Positions 54,192 to 63,739 of a stretch of DNA of 64,000 nucleotides are shown here, in pieces (the first letter of the stretch is position 1; each line of letters starts with the position of its first letter). Source of the DNA: Candidatus Dechloromonas phosphorivorans (GTDB taxonomy: Bacteria > Pseudomonadota > Gammaproteobacteria > Burkholderiales > Rhodocyclaceae); the NCBI GenBank assembly GCA_016714975.1, contig JADKBR010000019.1, positions 124,001 through 188,000 on the forward strand, given 5' to 3'. The translations under genes were made by a program, and so were the position numbers. The notes under the pieces were generated by a model that searched no databases, was not told where the DNA came from, and saw only the letters and a list, made by a program, of their open reading frames with translations.

Positions 54192-54838
54192 TGTCCCGAG
54201 GGCTTGGCCTGCTGCTGGTGGGCGCCACGGGTGCGGTGGGTCAGGCTGTACTGCGTCAGGCGTTGGGCGAAAAGCGAATTGCGCAGATCGTCGCACCGAC
54301 CCGCCGACCGCTTGGCGGCGAATTTGCCGGGCAGGCCAAACTCCTGAATCCGGTCATCGACTTCGCCCGGCTTCCAGAAGAGTCAGCGTGGTGGAAGGTC
54401 GATGCGCTGGTGTGCACCCTTGGCACCACAATCAAGGTGGCGGGTTCACAGGCAGCCTTCGCCGCCATCGACCGCGATCTGCCGATTGCCGTCGCCCGTC
54501 TGGCCCGCGAAGCCGGTGCGACGCGCTCTGCGCTGAATTCATCGCTTGGCGCCAGCGCACACGGGAGCTTCTACCTGCGGACCAAGGCTGAAGTCGAACG
54601 GGGCTTCATCGATCTCGAATTTGTCAGCACAACGATCGTCCGTCCATCGTTGATCGATGCCGAGCGCGGTGAGGCCCGCCCCGGCGAACAGATCGGGCTG
54701 CTCTTCGCCCACGTCCTGCGCCCACTGATCCCCCGCCGTTACCGCGCGGTCAGTCCGCAGGCGATTGCCGCCGCGCTGCTCCGCGGCGTTGTGGAAGGCC
54801 AGCCCGGGGTGAAGATTGTTGAATCCGACGCGCTTTAG
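54191..54838 (+). CDS. NAD(P)-binding Rossmann-fold protein
   Basis: The 215-residue protein begins with LLLVGATGAVGQAVL (8-22), an atypical SDR motif, and has VDALVCTLGTTIKVAG, ALNSSLGAS and YLRTKAEVERG, similar to NAD(P)H-binding oxidoreductases of the HTATIP2/YwnB kind. Its start overlaps the SDR stop. The reaction is unknown. Confidence 0.83.
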   Translation: MSRGLGLLLVGATGAVGQAVLRQALGEKRIAQIVAPTRRPLGGEFAGQAKLLNPVIDFARLPEESAWWKVDALVCTLGTTIKVAGSQAAFAAIDRDLPIAVARLAREAGATRSALNSSLGASAHGSFYLRTKAEVERGFIDLEFVSTTIVRPSLIDAERGEARPGEQIGLLFAHVLRPLIPRRYRAVSPQAIAAALLRGVVEGQPGVKIVESDAL

Positions 54839-55027
54839 GCAGTCTGGTATGCAGAATACGGATCATCGCTGCCTGTTGCGGTCAACGGTCAATTCGTCCC
54901 GAATTCCATGCGTGCTGACCTGTGCTGCGATCGTGGGCTTGCTAACATGCACCTTCCCTTGAACTTTCCAAGTGTAAGGAGCGGGTAAGGAAGGGGGCGG
55001 GCGCTTCATCTTTCGGAAGGTATTGGC

Positions 55028-55840
55028 ATGACTATCTTGTGGATCGCGGAATACCTTGCGCTCGGCGCCTTCGCCGGCTTCTTCGCCGGCATGCTGGGGA
55101 TCGGCGGCGGGCTCGTCCTGGTCCCGGCGCTGACCCTGATGTTTGCCGCACAGGGTCAATTTCCCACGGGTGAAACACTGCACATGGCGCTGGGAACCTC
55201 GATGGCCAGCATCATCTTTACCGCGATCGCCAGCATCCGGACGCACCACAATCACAGGGCCATCCTCTGGGACGTGGTCAAGACCATAACGCCCGGGATA
55301 CTTCTTGGCACCGGCCTTGGTACCTTATTCGCTTCGAGTGTGCCGGCCCGCCCGCTCGCCGTGTTCTTCACCTTCTTCGTCTGCGGCGTTGCCTTGCAGA
55401 TGGCCTTGAACCTCAAACCCAAGCCGACACGCGAATTACCGGGTTCGCTGGGGATTGCCGGTGTCGGGCTGGGAATAGGCGTGCTGTCGTCATTGGTCGC
55501 CATCGGTGGCGGCTCGCTGACCGTTCCCTTCCTGACCTGGTGCAATGTCCGTGTCCAGAGCGCGATCGGTACTTCCGCGGCGGTCGGCCTGCCGATCGCC
55601 TTGGGCGGGACGCTCGGTTATGTATTCAACGGCTGGGGACAGACCGGATTGCCGGCAGGCAGCCTGGGCTACGTGTACCTGCCGGTACTGGCGATTCTGG
55701 TGATGGCGACAATAGTGACGGCGCCGTTTGGCGCGCGCTTGGCGCATCGCCTCCCGGTGGCGACATTGAAACGCCTATTCGCAGGAATCCTGATCCTGCT
55801 CGCCGCCAAGATGTTGTGGAGCCTGTTCAGCACCCGCTGA
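55028..55840 (+). CDS. TauE/SafE family anion permease
   Basis: The 270-residue membrane protein has two homologous halves, each with the family glycine motif (GFFAGMLGIGGGLVLVPAL near 16-34 and VLSSLVAIGGGSLTVPFLTW near 148-167), and about eight transmembrane segments. Relatives export sulfite, sulfoacetate or other organosulfur anions. It stands alone, with no sulfur gene next to it, so the substrate is open. AAGGTATTGGC precedes the ATG. Confidence 0.9.
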   Translation: MTILWIAEYLALGAFAGFFAGMLGIGGGLVLVPALTLMFAAQGQFPTGETLHMALGTSMASIIFTAIASIRTHHNHRAILWDVVKTITPGILLGTGLGTLFASSVPARPLAVFFTFFVCGVALQMALNLKPKPTRELPGSLGIAGVGLGIGVLSSLVAIGGGSLTVPFLTWCNVRVQSAIGTSAAVGLPIALGGTLGYVFNGWGQTGLPAGSLGYVYLPVLAILVMATIVTAPFGARLAHRLPVATLKRLFAGILILLAAKMLWSLFSTR

Positions 55841-56083
55841 AGTCGGGTTTGCGTGTGTCACAAGGTAAGTGGCGAGGTACCCTGTATCCCTATGCCGAGG
55901 CTTCATTGCTGGGGTCGGCCCATGTTCTCGCTTTCTTGAAAGAGCTTGAATGCGTTCATCGCCGGGTTCCAGCTTCGAGGAAGCCCATTGTGGCCGCCGG
56001 GAAGTCCCGATGGAAAATCCGGACTTGTTCAGGTTAGAATGCCGCTTCGAAAAATTTTCATTGGATAGACAAAGGGGGTAACC

Positions 56084-56404
56084 ATGAGCAGTGCAATGTA
56101 TGAGCATATGCGGACCAATCCGAAGTTTCACGAATTGGTTACACGCCGAGGGCGTTTCGCGTGGACGCTGGCCGCCATCGTTTTGACCATGTTCTACGGC
56201 TATATCCTGACAATCGCGTTCAATCCGACCGCGCTCGGCCGGCCGGTTGCCGAGGGATCGATGCTGACCATCGGGGTCGCCGTCGAACTCTTCATGTTCA
56301 TCTTTTTCTGGGCCCTGACCGCCTTCTATGTCTGGCGCGCCAACAACCAATTCGACGCGATGACCCAAGATCTCATTCGCGACGCCTGGAAGGACAACAA
56401 ATAA
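56084..56404 (+). CDS. yjcH: DUF485 membrane protein
   Basis: The 106-residue protein has two transmembrane segments (about 27-48 and 60-82) and the DUF485 layout seen in YjcH, which is encoded upstream of acetate permeases. AGGGGGTAACC precedes the ATG. Its TAA overlaps the ATG of actP by one base (TAATG), so the two are translated together. It may assist the permease. Confidence 0.9.
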   Translation: MSSAMYEHMRTNPKFHELVTRRGRFAWTLAAIVLTMFYGYILTIAFNPTALGRPVAEGSMLTIGVAVELFMFIFFWALTAFYVWRANNQFDAMTQDLIRDAWKDNK

Positions 56405-58065
56405 TGAACAAGATCATTACCGCGCTCGCGCTGCTCGGTTTTTCTGGGTTTGCCCTCGCGGCCGACGCTGTCGGAGCGACCGAAAAGCAGGCGACCAACT
56501 GGCACGCCATCATCATGTTCTGCATCTTCGTCACGCTGACGATGGGCATTACCTACTGGGCGGCCAGCCGGACCAAGACCACCGCCGATTTCTATACGGC
56601 GGGCGGCGGCATTACCGGTTTCCAGAACGGCCTGGCGATTGCCGGCGACTACATGTCGGCAGCCACGCTGCTCGGCCTGACCGCCATGGTCTACACCCAG
56701 GGTTACGACGGCTACGTCTATATGCTGGCATTTTTCGCCGGCTGGCCGATCATCCTGTTTCTGATGGCGGAGCGTCTGCGCAACCTGGGCAAGTTCACTT
56801 TCTCCGACATCACCGCCTACCGCCTAGATCAGGGCAAGGTGCGGACCATGGCCGCGATCTCGTCGCTGACGGTGGTCTGTTTCTACCTGCTCGCGCAGAT
56901 GGTCGGCGCCGGTCAGTTGATCAAGCTGCTGTTCGGCCTCGACTACAATATTGCGATCTTTGCCGTTGGCCTGCTGATGATGGTTTATGTCACCTTCGGT
57001 GGCATGGTCGCGACGACCTGGGTGCAGATCATCAAGGCCTGCATGTTGCTCACCGGCGGCACACTGGTCATGGTGCTGGCCTTCAGCCAGTTCGGCTTCT
57101 CGTTCCAGAACCTGCTGGAGAAGGCGACAGCCGTGCATAAGCTCGGTCCCAAGCTGATGTATCCGGGCAGCCTGCTGTCCGACCCCGTCACCGCGATTTC
57201 GTTGGGTCTCGGCCTGATGTTCGGTACTGCCGGCCTGCCGCACATCCTGATGCGCTTCTTTACCGTGTCCGATGCCAAGGAGGCACGCAAGTCGGTGCTT
57301 TACGCTTCCGGCTTCGTCGCCTACTTCTTCAACGTCATCTTCCTGATGGGTCTCTGCGGCATCCTGATCGTCGGCCAGAATCCAGACTTCTTCGAGGGCG
57401 GCGTGGTCGGTGGCAAGCTGATCGGTGGCGGCAACATGGTCGCCATGCACCTGGCCAAGGCCGTGGGCGGCAACATGCTGCTCGGTTTCCTGGCCGCTGT
57501 CGCCTTCGCCACGATCCTGGCCGTCGTTTCTGGTCTGGCGCTGGCGGGGGCATCGGCGATTTCGCATGACATCTACGCACGCGTCATCATGAAGGGCAAG
57601 GCATCGGAAACCAAGGAGATCCGCGTTTCCAAGATCGCCACGATCTGCCTCGGCTTCGTCGCCATCGTTCTTGGCATCCTCTTCGAGAAACAGAACATCG
57701 CCTTCATGGTCGGTCTGGCCTTCGGCGTGGCTGCGGCCGCGAACTTCCCGGTACTCATCCTTTCGATGTACTGGAAGGGTCTGACTACGCGTGGTGCCCT
57801 GTTCGGGGGCTACGGTGGCCTGATTTCGGCGGTGGCCTTCGTCGTGCTATCGAAGTCGGTGTGGGTCGACGTGATCGGCAACAAGGCCGCAATCTTCCCC
57901 TACACCCAGCCGGCGCTGTTCGCGATGCCGATCGCCTTCCTGCTCGCCTACATCTTCTCGAAGACCGACAGCAGCGTTCGTGCCGGCAAGGAGATCGAAG
58001 CCTTCGAAGACCAGTATGTGCGCGCCCAGACTGGTTTTGGTGCCTCGGGAGCCGCCAAGCACTGA
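56404..58065 (+). CDS. actP: Cation/acetate symporter ActP
   Basis: Sodium:solute symporter family permease for acetate and other short monocarboxylates. The 553 residues start with a short signal-like segment (MNKIITALALLGFSGFALA). Family stretches include GGITGFQNGLAIAGDYMSAA, TFGGMVATTWVQIIKA and GLMFGTAGLPHILMRFFTV, with about 13-14 helices. The neighbouring propionyl-CoA genes suggest use of fermentation acids. A terminator follows 14 bases after the stop. Confidence 0.95.
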   Translation: MNKIITALALLGFSGFALAADAVGATEKQATNWHAIIMFCIFVTLTMGITYWAASRTKTTADFYTAGGGITGFQNGLAIAGDYMSAATLLGLTAMVYTQGYDGYVYMLAFFAGWPIILFLMAERLRNLGKFTFSDITAYRLDQGKVRTMAAISSLTVVCFYLLAQMVGAGQLIKLLFGLDYNIAIFAVGLLMMVYVTFGGMVATTWVQIIKACMLLTGGTLVMVLAFSQFGFSFQNLLEKATAVHKLGPKLMYPGSLLSDPVTAISLGLGLMFGTAGLPHILMRFFTVSDAKEARKSVLYASGFVAYFFNVIFLMGLCGILIVGQNPDFFEGGVVGGKLIGGGNMVAMHLAKAVGGNMLLGFLAAVAFATILAVVSGLALAGASAISHDIYARVIMKGKASETKEIRVSKIATICLGFVAIVLGILFEKQNIAFMVGLAFGVAAAANFPVLILSMYWKGLTTRGALFGGYGGLISAVAFVVLSKSVWVDVIGNKAAIFPYTQPALFAMPIAFLLAYIFSKTDSSVRAGKEIEAFEDQYVRAQTGFGASGAAKH

Positions 58066-58078
58066 GCATCTCCAGTAG

Positions 58079-58113
58079 CAAAAAAGCCCCGGCCGGTTGG
58101 TCGGGGCTTTTTT
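58079..58113 (+). terminator. Rho-independent terminator after actP
   Basis: GCCCCG (58086-58091) pairs with CGGGGC (58102-58107) and is flanked by A-run and T-run (seven T). The A:T flanks extend the stem. It could also terminate the convergent GntR gene, which ends 40 bases further on. Confidence 0.92.
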
Positions 58114-58152
58114 GCATTCTTGTTTTCGCAGCGTGTGGTGCCTCGCAGTCCT

Positions 58153-58818
58153 TCATGCCACTTTCGGCGCTTTGGCATCCATTTTCGCCAACGCTTCGCG
58201 ACCGCACACAATGTGGTCGTACATCAGCTTTTCGGCTTCAGTTGCGTCGCCCGCCTTGATCGCCGCCATGATGGCGCGATGTTCGTCCAGCGATTGCTCG
58301 AGGCGACCCTCCAGCGACAGGGAATGGAGTCGGGAGAGCTTGAGCACCCTACGCAGGTCCTGAATGACCGAGAGCATCCAGCGATTGCCCGCGAGCTCCT
58401 GTGCCTTCCTGTGGAATTCCTGGTTGGCTTCGAAAAAGGCATCGATACGTCCGTCGTGCGCGGCAGATTCGAGGCGTTTGTGGATCTCGCTAAGGTGCAC
58501 AACGTCGGCCGGCTCCGCCCGGCGAACCGCATCTCCTGCACAGCGCCCCTCAAGCATGGCCATCAACGGGAAAATGTCGTCGAGGTCCTGACGAGAGATT
58601 TCGGTGACATAGCAGCCTCGACGCGGCCTGAGTTCGACCAGCCCCTCGGACGCCAGAACCTTGAGCGCTTCGCGCAACGGAGTGCGGGAAATGCCATACT
58701 GCTCAGCCATTCTTTGTTCATCGATCCAGTCGCCAGGCGCCAGTTCGTGGCTAAATATGCGTTGGCGCAGTCGTTCTGCCACTTCCTGGTAGAGCGCGGT
58801 TGGTGCAATGCGGGTCAT
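58153..58818 (-). CDS. GntR family regulator with FCD domain
   Basis: The 221 residues contain an N-terminal winged helix (about 8-75; QRMAEQYGISRTPLREALKVLASEGLV) and a C-terminal helical FCD ligand-binding domain (FPLMAMLEGRCAGD, FHRKAQELAGN, DEHRAIMAAIKAGD). It is divergent from methylmalonyl-CoA mutase with a 163-base shared gap, so it probably controls the propionate pathway. The effector is unknown; a C3 or C4 acyl-CoA or acid is a reasonable guess. Confidence 0.92.
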   Translation of the reverse strand: MTRIAPTALYQEVAERLRQRIFSHELAPGDWIDEQRMAEQYGISRTPLREALKVLASEGLVELRPRRGCYVTEISRQDLDDIFPLMAMLEGRCAGDAVRRAEPADVVHLSEIHKRLESAAHDGRIDAFFEANQEFHRKAQELAGNRWMLSVIQDLRRVLKLSRLHSLSLEGRLEQSLDEHRAIMAAIKAGDATEAEKLMYDHIVCGREALAKMDAKAPKVA

Positions 58819-58866
58819 GTTCCGGGTACGGTATGGTGGGCGGAGGTGCGCTGCTGACTTGCCTCT

Positions 58867-58888
58867 ATAATTATGGATACAGTATTAT
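58867..58888. promoter_or_regulatory. Candidate GntR operator and promoter of the methylmalonyl-CoA mutase operon
   Basis: A dyad with arms ATAAT...ATTAT around the core TGGATACA (22 bases, 8 of 11 half-site positions symmetric) lies in the divergent gap. It overlaps a promoter-like pair TTGCCT (58859-58864) and TATTAT (58883-58888) with 18-base spacing. A repressor bound here would block transcription. FadR-type GntR regulators use similar TGxAT/ATxCA cores. Confidence 0.45.
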
Positions 58889-58981
58889 GCAGGCCTTGGT
58901 ATGTCAAGCTGGGTCCGAAAGCGTAAGATTCGGGTTCCACCGGCAGCGGCCTGAAAAATACGAATCAGTGAGGGTTATGTC

Positions 58982-61132
58982 ATGTCCGAAAAATTCTTTG
59001 ATTCCAATAACCTGGATACTTGGGAAAAGTCAGCGGCAAAGCACTCCCCGGGCGCCGATGTCAAGAACCTGAACTGGAACACCCCGGAAGGTCTGGCGGT
59101 CAAACCGCTATACACCAAGGCCGATGTCCAAGGGCTGGAATTTGCCGACACCCTGCCCGGTTTCGCGCCTTATCTGCGTGGCCCGCAGCCGACGATGTAT
59201 GCGGTCAAGCCGTGGACCATCCGCCAGTACGCCGGATTCTCCACCGCCGAGGCTTCCAATGCCTTCTACCGCAAGGCGCTTGCCGCCGGCGGTCAAGGCG
59301 TTTCGGTCGCCTTCGACCTGGCGACACACCGTGGCTACGACTCCGATCATCCTCGGGTCACCGGCGACGTCGGCAAAGCTGGCGTGGCCATTGATTCCGT
59401 CGAGGACATGAAGATCCTCTTCGACAGCATCCCGCTCGAAAAGGTCTCGGTGTCGATGACGATGAATGGCGCCGTGCTGCCGATTCTGGCTGGCTATATC
59501 GTTGCCGCCGAGGAGCAGGGCGTTACCCAGGAAAAGCTGACAGGCACGATCCAGAACGACATTCTCAAAGAGTTCATGGTGCGGAATACCTATATCTATC
59601 CGCCCAAGCCGTCGATGAAGATCATTGCCGATATTTTCGGCTACACCGCGCAGTACATGCCGAAATTCAACTCAATTTCGATTTCCGGCTATCACATGCA
59701 GGAGGCGGGGGCCAACCAGGCCATCGAATTGGCCTTTACGCTGGCTGACGGCATGGAATACATTCGCACCGGCGTTGCTTCGGGCATGGATGTGGATACC
59801 TTCGCGGGCCGCCTGTCCTTCTTCTGGGCGGTGGGCATGAATTTTTATCTGGAAATTGCCAAGATGCGTGCCGCGCGCCTGTTGTGGCACCGCATCATGA
59901 CCGGTTTCAACGCCAAGAGCCCGAAGTCGATGATGCTGCGCACGCACAGCCAGACTTCGGGCTGGTCGCTGACCGAGCAGGATCCGTACAACAACGTCGT
60001 GCGTACGACCATCGAAGCGATGGCAGCGGTTTTCGGCGGCACCCAGTCGCTGCACACCAACGCGCTCGACGAAGCGATTGCCCTGCCGACCGAGTTCTCG
60101 TCGCGCATTGCCCGTAACACGCAGTTGATCATTCAGGAAGAAACCCACATCACCAACGTCGTCGATCCGTGGGCCGGTTCCTACATGATGGAAAAGCTGA
60201 CCCAGGAAATGGCCGACAAGGCCTGGGCCATCATCCAGGAAATCGAGGCGATGGGTGGCATGACCATTGCCGTCGAATCAGGCTGGGCAAAAATGCAGAT
60301 CGAAACCTGCGCTGCCGACAAGCAGGCGCGCATCGACTCCGGCAAGGACGTCATTGTCGGAGTCAACAAATACAAGATGGTCAAGGAAGACGCGATCGAC
60401 TTTCTCGATATCGACAACCATGCGGTGCGTGATTCGCAGATCGCCCGCCTCAAGACCATTCGCGCCAGCCGTGATTCCGCGGCCGTTTTGGCTGCTTTGC
60501 AAGCGTTGACCGCAGCAGCCGAGTCCGGCAACGGCAATCTGCTCGACTTGACGGTCAAGGCCATGCGCCTGCGTGCGACGGTCGGTGAAGTGTCCGATGC
60601 ACTGGAAAAGGTCTACGGCCGTTTCCGCGCGAACAATCAAACCATCTCGGGGGTTTACGGAGGCGTTGTGGAAGGTCACGAAAGCTGGGAAGCCATCAAG
60701 GCCGATATCGCCCGATTTGCCGAAGAAGAAGGCCGTCGTCCGCGCATCATGATCGCCAAGTTGGGCCAGGATGGTCATGACCGGGGCGCCAAGGTGGTTG
60801 CTACCGCCTTCGCCGATCTCGGCTTCGATATCGACATGGGTCCGCTTTTCCAGACCCCGGAAGAGGCCGCCCGCCAAGCTATTGAGAACGACGTACACGC
60901 GATTGGTGTCTCGTCACTGGCAGCTGGCCACAAGACGCTGCTGCCCGAACTGGTCAAGTCCCTGAAGGCACAGGGTGCCGACGACATCATCGTCTTCGCC
61001 GGCGGCGTCATCCCCGCTCAGGACTACGACTACCTCTACAACTCGGGTGCCAAAGCGATCTTCGGGCCGGGCACCAGAATCGAAGACTCAGCCAAGCGGG
61101 TGATGGAAGAGATTCGCAAGGCGCGCGGCTAG
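58982..61132 (+). CDS. scpA: Methylmalonyl-CoA mutase
   Basis: Adenosylcobalamin enzyme interconverting methylmalonyl-CoA and succinyl-CoA. The 716 residues are the single-chain homodimeric form. The TIM-barrel part has the family signatures VSVAFDLATHRGYDSDHPR and RIARNTQLIIQEETHI. The C-terminal B12 domain has Asp597-x-His599-x-x-Gly602 in GQDGHDRG, where His599 replaces the lower cobalt ligand. It starts the mcm-meaB-pccB-pccA run. It needs B12, consistent with the btu operon in this window. Confidence 0.97.
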   Translation: MSEKFFDSNNLDTWEKSAAKHSPGADVKNLNWNTPEGLAVKPLYTKADVQGLEFADTLPGFAPYLRGPQPTMYAVKPWTIRQYAGFSTAEASNAFYRKALAAGGQGVSVAFDLATHRGYDSDHPRVTGDVGKAGVAIDSVEDMKILFDSIPLEKVSVSMTMNGAVLPILAGYIVAAEEQGVTQEKLTGTIQNDILKEFMVRNTYIYPPKPSMKIIADIFGYTAQYMPKFNSISISGYHMQEAGANQAIELAFTLADGMEYIRTGVASGMDVDTFAGRLSFFWAVGMNFYLEIAKMRAARLLWHRIMTGFNAKSPKSMMLRTHSQTSGWSLTEQDPYNNVVRTTIEAMAAVFGGTQSLHTNALDEAIALPTEFSSRIARNTQLIIQEETHITNVVDPWAGSYMMEKLTQEMADKAWAIIQEIEAMGGMTIAVESGWAKMQIETCAADKQARIDSGKDVIVGVNKYKMVKEDAIDFLDIDNHAVRDSQIARLKTIRASRDSAAVLAALQALTAAAESGNGNLLDLTVKAMRLRATVGEVSDALEKVYGRFRANNQTISGVYGGVVEGHESWEAIKADIARFAEEEGRRPRIMIAKLGQDGHDRGAKVVATAFADLGFDIDMGPLFQTPEEAARQAIENDVHAIGVSSLAAGHKTLLPELVKSLKAQGADDIIVFAGGVIPAQDYDYLYNSGAKAIFGPGTRIEDSAKRVMEEIRKARG

Positions 61133-61138
61133 GCAGGG

Positions 61139-62149
61139 ATGCATCTGGGCGAAGCTTCAGTGCGGGCTAATCTTCTCTCCGCCGCCGACCAGTTGCTGGT
61201 TGATGGGGTGCTGGCCGGAGAGCGCCGGGCGCTCGCCAAGGCGATCACGTTGATCGAATCAACGCGCATGGATCACCAGCGGCGTGCGCAGCAGGTGCTC
61301 AATGCCCTGCTGCCGAGGACCGGCAAAGCGGTGCGGATCGGCATTTCCGGAGTCCCGGGGGCAGGGAAGTCCACTTTCATAGAGGCGCTCGGCGTCTGGC
61401 TGATCGAGCAAGGGAAGAAGTTGGCAGTGCTGGCGGTCGATCCGTCCTCGTCGCTTTCCGGCGGTTCCATCCTCGGAGACAAGACGCGGATGGAGCAACT
61501 CTGCCAACGCGCGGAAGCCTTCATTCGCCCGAGCCCGACTGCCGGTTCACTTGGCGGCGTCGCCGAGAAGACGCGCGAAGCTATGCTGCTCTGTGAGGCG
61601 GCTGGTTACGACGTGATCATCGTCGAGACAGTCGGCGTCGGCCAGTCTGAGACGACCGTGGCGGGTATGGTCGACATGTTCTGCCTGCTGCAATTGCCGA
61701 ATGCCGGCGATGACCTGCAGGCGATCAAGAAAGGGATTGTCGAGATCGCCGACATGGTGATCATCAACAAGGCAGATATCGATCCGAAGGCGACCGCCGT
61801 TGTCCGTGCGCAGTGGCGCAATGCGCTGCACATGCTGCGGCCGGCTTCGCCCAACTGGGCGCCGCCGGTGATTACGTTGTCGGCATTGCACAAGGAGGGC
61901 ATCACCGATTTTTGGGAACAGGTCGAGAAATGCCAGGCAGCGTTGACCACCACCGGCGAGTTTGCTGCCAAGCGCCAACAGCAGGCTTTGAGCTGGATGT
62001 GGCAGTTGATCGATTCCGGGCTGCGCCAGCATTTCCGTCATCACCCGCGCGTTCAGGAAAACCTGCCCGCACTGACCCGGTCCGTCGAGCAGGGGCATAC
62101 GACGCCGGCAGCAGCGGCATTCACGCTCCTCGACTATCTGAAACACTGA
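61139..62149 (+). CDS. meaB: Methylmalonyl-CoA mutase-associated GTPase MeaB
   Basis: G3E-family GTPase that protects and reloads the mutase with cofactor. The 336 residues have the P-loop GVPGAGKST at 71-79, DPSSSLSGGSILGDKTRM (switch region, about 101-118), ETVGVGQSE and the base motif NKAD. The gene begins six bases after the mutase gene. ArgK-type names refer to the same family. Confidence 0.95.
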   Translation: MHLGEASVRANLLSAADQLLVDGVLAGERRALAKAITLIESTRMDHQRRAQQVLNALLPRTGKAVRIGISGVPGAGKSTFIEALGVWLIEQGKKLAVLAVDPSSSLSGGSILGDKTRMEQLCQRAEAFIRPSPTAGSLGGVAEKTREAMLLCEAAGYDVIIVETVGVGQSETTVAGMVDMFCLLQLPNAGDDLQAIKKGIVEIADMVIINKADIDPKATAVVRAQWRNALHMLRPASPNWAPPVITLSALHKEGITDFWEQVEKCQAALTTTGEFAAKRQQQALSWMWQLIDSGLRQHFRHHPRVQENLPALTRSVEQGHTTPAAAAFTLLDYLKH

Positions 62150-62182
62150 TTCAAATTAGCCGAACCACTTAGGGAGTTCACT

Positions 62183-63718
62183 ATGATCGACATCATCCGC
62201 CAGCTGGAAAAAAAGCGCGAACTGGCCCGCCTCGGTGGTGGCCAGAGACGCATCGACAGCCAGCACAAGAAGGGCAAGTTGACTGCCCGCGAACGCATCG
62301 AGTTGTTGCTTGACCCGGATTCCTTCGAGGAGTGGGACATGTTCAAGGAACATCGCTGCGTCGATTTCGGTATGGATCAGGCCGAGAAGACCCCGGGCGA
62401 CGGCGTGGTTGTCGGCTACGGGACGATCAACGGCCGTCTGGTCTTCGTGTTCTCGCAGGATTTCACGGTGTTTGGTGGCTCGCTGTCCGAGACGCATGCG
62501 GAGAAAATCTGCAAGATCATGGACCACGCCATCAAGGTCGGCGCTCCGGTGATCGGCCTCAACGATTCGGGCGGCGCGCGGATTCAGGAAGGCGTTGCTT
62601 CCCTAGGCGGTTACGCCGACGTTTTTCAGCGCAATGTGATGGCTTCCGGCGTCGTGCCGCAGATATCGATGATCATGGGCCCCTGTGCAGGTGGTGCGGT
62701 CTACTCGCCGTCGATGACCGATTTCATCTTCATGGTCAAGGATTCCTCCTACATGTTCGTGACCGGTCCGGAGGTGGTCAAGACCGTTACCCACGAAGAC
62801 GTTACCGCCGAGGAACTGGGCGGCGCTATCACCCACACCAGCAAGTCCGGCGTCGCCGACCTGGCCTTCGAGAACGATGTCGAAGCCCTGTCCATGCTGC
62901 GCCGCTTCATGAATTTCATTCCGGCCAACAACAAGGAAAGGCCGCCCCATACGCCGACCAACGATCCGGCTGGCCGCATGGACTACTCGCTCGACACGCT
63001 GGTTCCCGACAACACCAACAAGTCCTACGACATGAAGGAGCTGCTTTTCAAGGTGGTCGACGAAAACGACTTCTTCGAGTTGCAGCCCGACTACGCCAAG
63101 AACATCATAATCGGGTTTGGGCGTATCGACGGCCATCCGGTCGGTTTCGTCGCCAACCAACCGCTGGTGCTTGCCGGCTGCCTGGATATCAAATCGTCAA
63201 TCAAGGCCGCCCGTTTTGTCCGTTTCTGCGATGCCTTCAATATTCCCGTCGTCACCTTCGTCGACGTGCCGGGCTTCATGCCGGGTACGACCCAGGAATA
63301 CGGCGGCATCATCAAGCATGGCGCTAAATTGCTTTACGCCTATGCCGAATGCACGGTGCCGAAGGTTACCATCATCACCCGCAAGGCATACGGCGGTGCC
63401 TACGATGTCATGTCATCGAAGCACCTGCGTGGTGACGTCAATCTCGCATGGCCATCCGCCGAAATCGCGGTGATGGGTCCGAAGGGCGCTGTCGAGATCA
63501 TCTTCCGTGAGGAAAAAAACGACGTTGCCAAACTCGCCGGGCGCGAAGCCGAGTACAAGGAAAAGTTCGCCAATCCGTTTGTGGCCGGTGCCCGTGGCTT
63601 TATCGACGACGTCATCATGCCGCATGCCACGCGCAAGCGAATAGCCCGCTCGCTGGCGATGCTACGCGACAAGCAACTCGACAACCCGTGGCGCAAGCAC
63701 GGCAACATTCCGCTGTAA
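62183..63718 (+). CDS. pccB: Propionyl-CoA carboxylase beta subunit (carboxyltransferase)
   Basis: Carboxyltransferase of the biotin-dependent enzyme making methylmalonyl-CoA from propionyl-CoA. The 511 residues have two crotonase-like halves: LNDSGGARIQEGVASLGGYA and MGPCAGGAVYSPSMTDF in the first, and DVPGFMPGTTQEYGGIIKHG and ITRKAYGGAYDVMSSKHL in the second. These oxyanion-forming motifs and length match PccB rather than acetyl-CoA carboxylase AccD. It follows the mutase and MeaB genes, as expected. Confidence 0.95.
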   Translation: MIDIIRQLEKKRELARLGGGQRRIDSQHKKGKLTARERIELLLDPDSFEEWDMFKEHRCVDFGMDQAEKTPGDGVVVGYGTINGRLVFVFSQDFTVFGGSLSETHAEKICKIMDHAIKVGAPVIGLNDSGGARIQEGVASLGGYADVFQRNVMASGVVPQISMIMGPCAGGAVYSPSMTDFIFMVKDSSYMFVTGPEVVKTVTHEDVTAEELGGAITHTSKSGVADLAFENDVEALSMLRRFMNFIPANNKERPPHTPTNDPAGRMDYSLDTLVPDNTNKSYDMKELLFKVVDENDFFELQPDYAKNIIIGFGRIDGHPVGFVANQPLVLAGCLDIKSSIKAARFVRFCDAFNIPVVTFVDVPGFMPGTTQEYGGIIKHGAKLLYAYAECTVPKVTIITRKAYGGAYDVMSSKHLRGDVNLAWPSAEIAVMGPKGAVEIIFREEKNDVAKLAGREAEYKEKFANPFVAGARGFIDDVIMPHATRKRIARSLAMLRDKQLDNPWRKHGNIPL

Positions 63719-63739
63719 GCGCCAGGGAGGAATACAGAA

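Noticed and set aside
55832..55848. Short inverted repeat ACCCG/CGGGT at the end of the TauE/SafE gene as a terminator
   Set aside because: The stem is only five base pairs with three T after it, too weak to call.
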